DNA of 37,869 nucleotides from a virus, in IMG/VR virus record IMGVR_UViG_3300032011_000041, positions 1 to 37,869 of that record; one strand, given 5' to 3'. The notes below the pieces were generated by a model, which worked only from the letters and a program-made list of their open reading frames with translations, was not told where the DNA came from and made no database searches. Positions 31,981 through 37,869 of this stretch are shown here, one piece after another; position 1 is the stretch's first letter; each line of letters begins with the position of its first letter. Made by a program: the position numbers and the translations under genes.

Positions 31981-32750
31981 CAGTTGCTTACCTCCGACCT
32001 AAGTAAGGTCATCAAAGCATCGTCAGCGTCGTTAAACGATATTGGCTGCGTTTCGTTAATATTAGCAATCCCACTACCACCAACTTGTCCACCAGTAGCA
32101 GGAACATTTAATGGCTCTTGAGAAACTTCTGCATTACCGATCTGGATATTTTTAGGCTCTGAAGTGGCTTGACCTTCAAGATTTTCTCCGTTAAGGCGTT
32201 CCTTCACAAGATCATCAGCTTTTGATAAACGTTGTCCAATGTCAAGAGTAGCGTCAACTTCTTGAGTAGCTACTTGAATAAGCATCTTGCCCTTCCAGTC
32301 ATCAATGTTATAACCAAGATCAGAAACAATTTGATTAATCTCTTTAAATTGCTCTCTCTTTTCCCTTTCAGCCATCATCTTTTTATTTTCTTCATCTTTG
32401 CTATTGATGGCAGTCATAAGCCTTTCTTCCATAGCTTTAATCTGAGTTTCTGCATTCTCATCCATTTTTTTATTATCTCCTATATTCTCGTTGTTATCAA
32501 CACTATCTGCATTAATAAATTCTTGAGCCCAAATACCAAAGTTATCCTGCCCCATATTACCGACAGCTAACGTAGCAAAACGCTCTCCAGCTTCATAAGG
32601 ATTAGCATTAATCATTGTCAAAGTTTCTAAAATCCATTCAGTCGCTTCTTCATCAAAATTTTCAAAAGCTTTCTTGAAAGGAGTTAATTCAACTCTTCTT
32701 TGAGCAGCTTCATCCCTTACTTTTTTTAATTCCTTTTCTGTATCTGCCAT
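31980..32750 (-). CDS. Probable scaffolding protein
   Basis: A 256-residue, highly charged, mainly helical protein with a long Lys/Glu/Met-rich region around 95-130 ('QIKAMEERLMTAINSKDEEN') that looks like a coiled coil, and a Gln/Asn/Gly-rich, probably disordered part near 200-240. Scaffolding proteins have this composition, and the gene follows the portal by three bases, the common place. What is odd is that the capsid gene does not follow directly: five lysis-region genes lie between. Confidence 0.7.
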   Translation of the reverse strand: MADTEKELKKVRDEAAQRRVELTPFKKAFENFDEEATEWILETLTMINANPYEAGERFATLAVGNMGQDNFGIWAQEFINADSVDNNENIGDNKKMDENAETQIKAMEERLMTAINSKDEENKKMMAEREKREQFKEINQIVSDLGYNIDDWKGKMLIQVATQEVDATLDIGQRLSKADDLVKERLNGENLEGQATSEPKNIQIGNAEVSQEPLNVPATGGQVGGSGIANINETQPISFNDADDALMTLLRSEVSN

Positions 32751-32753
32751 ATC

Positions 32754-34658
32754 CTATCCAATTATGTTGTTAAGTTGTTCCTCTACCGGAGGTCCCATTC
32801 CTTGCGGCGTTGGTCCTCCCATTTCTGGAGGGGCCCCACCTTCAGGAGGAGCAACAGGTGGACCTTGACCAATATCAGGTACAGGTGCAACTGCTTGCTC
32901 AGCCATAGCTTGAGCCCCAGCCATCTTAATATCGCTTGCTTTATTTTCAGCAGCAAAGTTCTTGTGCATTTGAACATGATTAGTAAACAACTTCTGCAAC
33001 TCTTCAGGCAAAAGTTCCCAACGCTTTGTAGACATAAAAGCCTGATGTTCTTCAATATGCATTTCATGGTCATCTTGCTTATGCCATTCAGGGTTACTAA
33101 TTTCGCCACGAGCCAACTCAGAGTTTTCCCTCTTAGCTTTAGCTATCTGAGGCGATATCCCAGCAATTAAATTATCAGCTCCGGGTAAATTAGCTATACG
33201 AATGTACTGAGCTGGGGATTGAATCAAACCCATTTGAAGCATTTTATCTGCTTGCTGTATCATTCCTATCCTCGACCGAGGCTCAATTTCTTCCTGAGGG
33301 ACATTGACTTCAAACTCGGCAGATAGGTCAGACCCCCTATGAGGGAACCTTTCAGGGCCGAAGCCTGCATCAATAACGATTGTCCTTTCTTTTGTCTGTG
33401 TAGTCTGATAAACCTGCAAAGCCATTTGAGCAACTTCTTGCCAACAACGAGCAGTCTCTTTAATCAAACGTCCAGTCGGTGAAGAATCTTTTTCTGCCAA
33501 TATCGACAAGCCGGAACCAGATTCAATATTGGGTGGGGCTAAACCACGAGAAACATCGTGAACGCCCATTATGTCGTCAATCATCATCGAAGCCCGATCA
33601 AGAACAGCTTCATACCAGTTTTGTAATCTAGGTTGTTCAAGGTATTCCGGCATAGGAACACCATCGGGCCAAGGCTGAAAACCCGGCTTGTCAACCATTT
33701 CTTCAACGAAAGGTTCCGCAGATGCAGGGAACAGCGCTCTAATCGTTCCTAATTCCTTAGCGTGCTCTGCTATGCCAGACCAAATCCCATTTAAGATAAC
33801 TTGAACCTTACGAACATCGTCCATGTAGGTAGTTCCCCACCATTGGTTCTCTTCAACTGTTTCACGTGAGACAGCTATAGGTAAACGATCTTCAAAAGGA
33901 TACGGCCATTTGCCTTTTTGAATAACTTTGCCATCAACGATTACTTGAAATCCGCCTTTGGATTTACCCATTGGCCGTTCATAATACGTCAGTACTTTTG
34001 TCAATTCAGGAACAGTACTGTTCGTTCCCCAAGATTGATGAAGGATCTTATGTTGGAAAGGCGCTAAACCAGAATGAGCATCAGAAGGTGGTTCCTTTGC
34101 TAAACCAAAAATATTTTTTACCACCTTAGGAGGCAACGCCTCTACCTTAATACACCAACGAGCAGATTCAGCATTACGGCTACCTGCTTCGACAACAAAC
34201 TCTGCCAGCGAGAGGGGCTTTACCGTAGGAAGTCCATTATCAGGATCGATTTCCAAAATCAAAGCGGCAGTGCCACCCTTACAGGTAGCCTGCATATGCT
34301 CTTCACGTATGACTTCCCACCTTTGCCCACGATGAAGATCTCTCAGTATAGCTTCACCTAAACGTGCAGCTCTTACCGATTCATCGTCTGGACCTGTTGG
34401 TGTAACTTCAAAACTTAAATTACGTTGAGTTAAGTTAGAAATTATGGTGCGTTGGTTCGCTCTCATCTTGTTGAAGACAGCTTGAATCCGATCACGGTCT
34501 TCGACCTGTTCACTTAGACGTGTCACTGCAGTATTCCAACGCAACCATTGAAGGCCACGAACAAAAGCATGATTCAGCCAATACTGTTGCAAAGGCCCAA
34601 TAACATGTCGAGTCGCCTCAGTGTATAATTCCTCTACTACAGTTTGCTCTTTTGCCAT
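32754..34658 (-). CDS. Portal protein
   Basis: A 634-residue portal. Family-like signs are 'LNHAFVRGLQWLRWNTAV' near the start, 'MRANQRTIISNLTQRNLSFE', 'WGTTYMDDVRKVQVILNGIW' and the central 'LAPPNIESGSGLSILAEKDS' motif common to phage portals that precedes the long helix. The C-terminus is Pro/Gly-rich and disordered. As a dodecamer it would form the DNA entry ring at one capsid vertex and bind TerL. The length and the neighbours agree. Confidence 0.9.
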   Translation of the reverse strand: MAKEQTVVEELYTEATRHVIGPLQQYWLNHAFVRGLQWLRWNTAVTRLSEQVEDRDRIQAVFNKMRANQRTIISNLTQRNLSFEVTPTGPDDESVRAARLGEAILRDLHRGQRWEVIREEHMQATCKGGTAALILEIDPDNGLPTVKPLSLAEFVVEAGSRNAESARWCIKVEALPPKVVKNIFGLAKEPPSDAHSGLAPFQHKILHQSWGTNSTVPELTKVLTYYERPMGKSKGGFQVIVDGKVIQKGKWPYPFEDRLPIAVSRETVEENQWWGTTYMDDVRKVQVILNGIWSGIAEHAKELGTIRALFPASAEPFVEEMVDKPGFQPWPDGVPMPEYLEQPRLQNWYEAVLDRASMMIDDIMGVHDVSRGLAPPNIESGSGLSILAEKDSSPTGRLIKETARCWQEVAQMALQVYQTTQTKERTIVIDAGFGPERFPHRGSDLSAEFEVNVPQEEIEPRSRIGMIQQADKMLQMGLIQSPAQYIRIANLPGADNLIAGISPQIAKAKRENSELARGEISNPEWHKQDDHEMHIEEHQAFMSTKRWELLPEELQKLFTNHVQMHKNFAAENKASDIKMAGAQAMAEQAVAPVPDIGQGPPVAPPEGGAPPEMGGPTPQGMGPPVEEQLNNIIG

Positions 34659-34670
34659 GTCACTAACCTA

Positions 34671-34997
34671 TCATTTTTTCTTAGCTTTTTTAAGTTCCTC
34701 AACTATTCCTAAAGCAATTTCTGCTTTATCCAGTTTCTTTTTTAAACGTGCGTTCTCTTTTTTAAGCTCTTCATAACCAAGTTCTAACCTTGCAACAGAC
34801 TCCGGTGATTTCCAACCTATCTGTTGCGCAGCTTCAGTTATACAAGATACAGCTACATCTAAAAAGCCTTCTTCCTCTATTGGCGGACCACGAAAAATTC
34901 CAATTTCATCATCTGCTTTTGGTCGAAAAGTAACATAACACAATCCAACATTAGCACTATCTAAGCCAAAATCTCCACCCTCAACTAATCTAAACAT
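34671..34997 (-). CDS. Small protein with C-terminal coiled coil
   Basis: A 108-residue protein between terminase and portal genes. The first part has 'GLCYVTFRPKADDEIGIFRG', and residues from about 70 form a Lys/Glu heptad-like helix ending in a basic tail. ATG 34997 is preferred to the upstream GTG at 35021, since GAGG lies just before it and the longer form overlaps terL by 22 bases. No family is recognised. A link to packaging or to portal assembly is only a guess from position. Confidence 0.65.
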   Translation of the reverse strand: MFRLVEGGDFGLDSANVGLCYVTFRPKADDEIGIFRGPPIEEEGFLDVAVSCITEAAQQIGWKSPESVARLELGYEELKKENARLKKKLDKAEIALGIVEELKKAKKK

Positions 34998-34999
34998 AT

Positions 35000-36748
35000 T
35001 TACCTCATCATACTTGACCACTTATGCGGTTTCTTTGCTTTATCTTCTAGCTGTTTCCAGCATAGATCTTGTAACGTAGGCACTTTCTTGCGCTTATGTG
35101 AATACGCAGGCATAGCACGAGTCATCTCCCACGCATATGCACCAGTGTCTACCATATCGTCATGTTTCGAATTTGGGAAGTTACGATGCTCCTGCTCCCA
35201 TAAAAAAATCCAAGGAGCAGCTTTAGGGAACCAAACTTGTTGATTAGTGATCCCAGCGCCATAAGGAATAGCACGTTGAACCTTGTCACGATCCTTCGGA
35301 AAAAGAGGCCGGACGAAAAAGCCGCCTGCACGTTGAAAGAGCTGAATCAAGGTAAGGCCAAAAGAACGCTCCTCAATGCCTAAAACTTTAACATCCCACT
35401 GACGGCAAAGCGCAGTCGCCCACTCCAAATGCCTCGCAGATTCAATACGCTGCCTATCCATATGAACCAAAATCAAATTCTGAGTATCACGATGCCAATC
35501 CCAAATAGACATAACAGACCAATCAGCCCACGTCTTCAACGAAGCAGCAAGATCAATAACCCCGAACCGTTCACAATTTTTCTTAGGGACAACTATAGCT
35601 TCACCACTATCCAACTCAAGCCTGTAATTAGAACCAATATCAGTCCAATGGTGATACGGAGGTGAAAGAATACCACCAGCTTCCAAAGAAGGCGACCCCT
35701 GATACATGGCCTCAAACCACAAAGGATCATCCTCACGAATCTTCTCCAACTCAGTCAAAGTTTTACGAGCCGGACAAAGAGCTTCGCCAGCTTCCCTATC
35801 AATCACATCCTTATAATCATCACGAGGAAAATAATCAGGTTCCAAAGCAATAGCTGGCATTTCCAAAATACACCAATCATTACGAGGCACACGAGACTCA
35901 GACTCATAAATCCTACGACCAGAAAGATCATCCTCATGCCACCGAGTAAACATAACAACCTCAACAGCCATCGGTTCCTTACGAGTCAACCAAACAGACC
36001 CATACCAGTTATCCTTAGAATCCCTAGCTACCTGCGAAAGAGCTTCCTCAGAGTTTTTAAAAGGATCGTCAATAAGGCCAAAGTGATAGCCAGTACCAGT
36101 GAGCTTACCACCAACACCTGCAAATCGTAACTCTCCGAGTTTTTCGATTTCACGAATGAGTTGTCTATTCCCTTTAGTCTGAACAAAACCATTCCTCTCA
36201 TCTAACTGACGATTAATCTGTTCCCCCCACTCCCACGAAAACTCGTCAGAGTAAGTAACAATAGCCTGCTTTCTATCAGGCCACCGAGAAAGATACCAGC
36301 CCGGAGTATGCAAAGTCGTAATCCAAGATTTACCGTGACGAGGGGGCGCTGACAGGCCCAGCCGAAAAACCACTCGTTCTCCAGTCTCAGGATGCAAACC
36401 AAAAAATTCAAGAACGCCGCCACCCTCATCTCCGCTCAAAAAATCACGAAGCTCATCAGGACCCTCTATCGGGAAAGTCCCTTCCTCCGTTCTATAGAAC
36501 CAATCTGCTGGCGGTCCAACTCCCGAATGGTAAAGGCGGAACTCGCAGAGAGCTTGGATATAATCGGACACAACCTGCACGTGCTTGTAGCGTATTGTCT
36601 GAGGCGAAACGTAACACGCATAATCTAACGGCGATGCCAAAGCAACACGAGCCGATAAAAGATGCTCAATATACTTCGTCTCTTCAGGCGAAGCATACTC
36701 AAGGAGATCCAAAATCTCCTCATAGTTTAAATCATCGCTTCTTTGCAC
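35000..36748 (-). CDS. terL: Terminase large subunit
   Basis: A 582-residue packaging motor. The ATPase half has Walker A 'SAPPRHGKSW' near residue 132, Walker B 'FGLIDDPFK' near 221 and the coupling motif 'MFTRWHEDDLSGRR' near 265. The nuclease half has 'FGVIDLAAS' near 395, 'VLGIEERSFG' near 454 and 'HDDMVDTGAYAW' near 529, giving the acidic residues of the RNase H-like fold. It cuts concatemers and pumps DNA into the head. GTG 36748 is the start, as an in-frame TGA lies six bases upstream. It overlaps a 32-residue basic gene by 17 bases. Codons are T/G-ending up to about residue 470-490 and mixed afterwards. Confidence 0.95.
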   Translation of the reverse strand: MQRSDDLNYEEILDLLEYASPEETKYIEHLLSARVALASPLDYACYVSPQTIRYKHVQVVSDYIQALCEFRLYHSGVGPPADWFYRTEEGTFPIEGPDELRDFLSGDEGGGVLEFFGLHPETGERVVFRLGLSAPPRHGKSWITTLHTPGWYLSRWPDRKQAIVTYSDEFSWEWGEQINRQLDERNGFVQTKGNRQLIREIEKLGELRFAGVGGKLTGTGYHFGLIDDPFKNSEEALSQVARDSKDNWYGSVWLTRKEPMAVEVVMFTRWHEDDLSGRRIYESESRVPRNDWCILEMPAIALEPDYFPRDDYKDVIDREAGEALCPARKTLTELEKIREDDPLWFEAMYQGSPSLEAGGILSPPYHHWTDIGSNYRLELDSGEAIVVPKKNCERFGVIDLAASLKTWADWSVMSIWDWHRDTQNLILVHMDRQRIESARHLEWATALCRQWDVKVLGIEERSFGLTLIQLFQRAGGFFVRPLFPKDRDKVQRAIPYGAGITNQQVWFPKAAPWIFLWEQEHRNFPNSKHDDMVDTGAYAWEMTRAMPAYSHKRKKVPTLQDLCWKQLEDKAKKPHKWSSMMR

Positions 36749-36830
36749 GTTTCATTTGCTTGCGAGCTTTCGCAGCTTGCGCCTTTCCCTTTTTGGTATA
36801 AGCGTACTTCTTACCAGCTACCTTAGGCAT
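36732..36830 (-). CDS. Tiny Lys/Arg-rich protein (32 residues)
   Basis: The frame reads MPKVAGKKYAYTKKGKAQ and ends in a basic run 'KQMKRAKKR', with TGA at 36732. About 45 percent of residues are Lys or Arg. I recall similar tiny 'MPKV.GKK..YTKKG' proteins in many aquatic phages, often near packaging genes, without known role. AGGGG precedes the start, and its TAATG join to the gene before and overlap with terL make a compact row. It may bind nucleic acid. Confidence 0.7.
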   Translation of the reverse strand: MPKVAGKKYAYTKKGKAQAAKARKQMKRAKKR

Positions 36831-37117
36831 TATACCCCTGTCACAAATATCTTAACAGTAGGTGTACCAGAAGCAGCAATCGCATACAACTTCTCCAAAG
36901 GCTGAGTCATAGTGATAGGGCCAATAGTCGCACCAGCAACCAAAGACAGTCCCTTAGAATCATCAGCAACATCAGCACCACCAAGAGTCACCTCAATAGA
37001 ACCATCTTTATTTTCAACCCAAACAAGATTCGGGTGATCAACAGAAGCAGACTGCGTAGCAGTCCAAACAACTTCCCTCGCTGTACTCAGCGCATTATCT
37101 TCACCGTGAACGGCCAT
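36830..37117 (-). CDS. Small beta-rich protein, possible decoration protein
   Basis: A 95-residue protein with alternating hydrophobic residues ('AREVVWTATQSASVDHPNLV', then 'LYAIAASGTPTVKIFVTGV'), fitting a beta sandwich. It lies between the HNH nuclease and the tiny basic gene. Its small size and beta content recall head or fibre accessory proteins, but no family is recognised. ATG 37117 follows AGGAG, a good ribosome site. Confidence 0.6.
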   Translation of the reverse strand: MAVHGEDNALSTAREVVWTATQSASVDHPNLVWVENKDGSIEVTLGGADVADDSKGLSLVAGATIGPITMTQPLEKLYAIAASGTPTVKIFVTGV

Positions 37118-37129
37118 AATATCTCCTCA

Positions 37130-37564
37130 TTAGAACACACCCTTTAGTTTACTCATAGATTCCTTCCGATCAAGCTCCTCCAAAATATCTTCCAAAGGAC
37201 GAGCCTCAGACCTCTCCAAATAATCAGCAGCCTTCCGCAACACATCGGGGCGATCCAAAGAATGCCCCAACACCGAATTACAATGCAAACAAAGAAGACC
37301 ACGAATCAAATAACGATCACCATGCAAATGATCCACATGAATCTTAGAAGAAGGCATATACGTAAAATCAGCATCACAAATCTGACAACGACCACCCTGA
37401 GCAGCCATCAAACGAGTCTTATGCTTCGCAATATGATACTGCCGACGCTTATACACCTTCCAACAAGGATCACAATACGTCTGATTCTCCTTAAACTCAC
37501 TTACCCACTCCGAACAATACCTACAAAATTTTAAATCAGGATTCGAAACAGAAGAAGTAGCCAC
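37130..37564 (-). CDS. HNH endonuclease, Endonuclease VII-like
   Basis: A zinc-containing nuclease of the T4 endonuclease VII group. From GTG 37564 it has 144 residues: 'FCRYCSEW' and 'TYCDPCWKVYKRRQYH' give one Cys set, 'GRCQICDADF' and 'LLCLHCNSVLGH' another, and the catalytic core reads 'HVDHLHGDRYLIRGLLC'. It would cut branched DNA or nick near packaging sites; HNH genes often stand beside terminase and aid cos or headful cutting. The frame is open to a GTG at 37690, but that would add an unlikely hydrophobic segment and lie in a G/C-rich stem. The start is uncertain, with TTG codons also possible. Confidence 0.75.
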   Translation of the reverse strand: MATSSVSNPDLKFCRYCSEWVSEFKENQTYCDPCWKVYKRRQYHIAKHKTRLMAAQGGRCQICDADFTYMPSSKIHVDHLHGDRYLIRGLLCLHCNSVLGHSLDRPDVLRKAADYLERSEARPLEDILEELDRKESMSKLKGVF

Positions 37565-37625
37565 AACAAGAACATACTTCAGGACAACAAAAAACACAAC
37601 CCCAAACAACAAAAGACGTCTTTTA

Positions 37626-37695
37626 AAGGGGTGGGGGTGGGAGTGCTGGCCCCTGTCGTCGCATAGTGGCTGGTCTTTCTCCCACCCCACCCCTT
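37626..37695. other. Long G/C-rich inverted repeat
   Basis: Positions 37628-37643 (GGGGTGGGGGTGGGAG) pair with 37679-37693 over 15 pairs with one bulged G, and two more A-T pairs extend the foot. On the minus strand the stem is followed by TTTAAAA, so it may act as a terminator stopping transcripts that arrive from the right before the late operon. It resembles the 1385-1430 terminator in its G-rich arm. Confidence 0.65.
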
Positions 37696-37869
37696 CGGAA
37701 GGTGATCTGGTGGGGCCTATGCGTCTCGATCAACCACTCTGCCAGATAACCTTCCGGCTGTAAAGCCAACAAGCACCCAGTAGCCTGCCCTTGACAGCCG
37801 GAAGAACATCTGGCTATCGGGCCTCACGAGCCACCTAGACCCCACGCTAGATCACCGTGCTCCGAAGGG
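37691..37869. ncRNA. Candidate structured RNA or structured DNA site at the right edge
   Basis: Nested stems cover this stretch: 37691-37699/37861-37869 (CCCTTCGGA/TCCGAAGGG), 37701-37708/37849-37856 (GGTGATCT/AGATCACC), 37710-37715/37840-37845 (GTGGGG/CCCCAC), 37741-37747/37808-37814 (GCCAGAT/ATCTGGC) and 37751-37761/37794-37804 (CTTCCGGCTGT/ACAGCCGGAAG), the last two separated by a symmetric AAC/AAC loop. The outermost stem ends exactly at the window edge and may continue. It is upstream of the late operon. No known class is recognised and the transcribed strand is unclear. A pac or cos-type site or a replication origin are alternatives. Confidence 0.55.

Noticed and set aside
37565-37690. 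Hydrophobic N-terminal extension of the HNH nuclease as a membrane anchor
   Set aside because: The extension runs through a G/C-rich inverted repeat, begins with GTG in a stem arm and has no parallel in Endo VII-type nucleases that I know.
37691-37869. tRNA gene
   Set aside because: The stems are nested rather than cloverleaf, and no TTCGA-type loop or CCA-like acceptor end is present in the right places.

Overview
The window looks like most of the genome of a tailed bacteriophage of short-tail or P22/T7-like architecture, moderately AT-rich, probably known only from metagenomes. The head and neck set (TerL, portal, scaffold, major capsid, short adaptor, one nozzle-like protein, C1q-tipped fibre, no tape measure and no sheath) suggests a podovirus-like virion. 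The lysis genes point to a Gram-positive-type host: an M15 peptidase endolysin with a peptidoglycan-binding domain, r1t-like holins, and no recognisable Rz/Rz1 pair. An actinobacterial host from water is my best inference, but nothing here proves it. No integrase, repressor or attachment site was seen.

Layout. Positions 1-10509 are a rightward early module: a cut-off gene, a DUF932-like protein, a strong terminator, a roughly 390-base highly structured gap, a RuvC-like resolvase, a SNF2-type helicase, a DEDD exonuclease with a zinc ribbon, a Cas4/RecB-like nuclease, a Sak4-like RecA-fold ATPase, a DUF669/SSB-like protein, a primase-helicase and a helix-turn-helix protein. Positions 10513-37690 are a leftward late module, read from the right: Endo VII-type HNH nuclease, small decoration-like protein, 32-residue basic protein, TerL, coiled-coil protein, portal, scaffold, endolysin, r1t-like holin, a secreted Pro-Thr/Glu-rich protein, two more small membrane proteins, a promoter region, major capsid protein, several small virion proteins, adaptor, nozzle, fibre, three small or medium proteins including a LysM protein, and two large internal-virion-like proteins, the last 2712 residues long. 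The two modules converge with only 3 bases between stop codons.

How the genes work together. The early genes make a compact recombination-dependent replication set (annealing ATPase plus single-strand binding protein, nuclease, resolvase, helicase, primase-helicase), but no DNA polymerase is present, so polymerase is either borrowed from the host or lies outside the window. The late genes package DNA, build the head and tail and lyse the cell. Unusually, the whole lysis set sits between scaffold and major capsid genes, and the capsid gene downstream has its own good sigma70-type promoter with two perfect dyads in its leader.

The least explained parts are two strongly structured non-coding stretches (1432-1820 and 37691-37869), the 594-residue secreted Pro-Thr/acidic protein inside the lysis cassette, and abrupt changes of third-position base use in the middle of genes.
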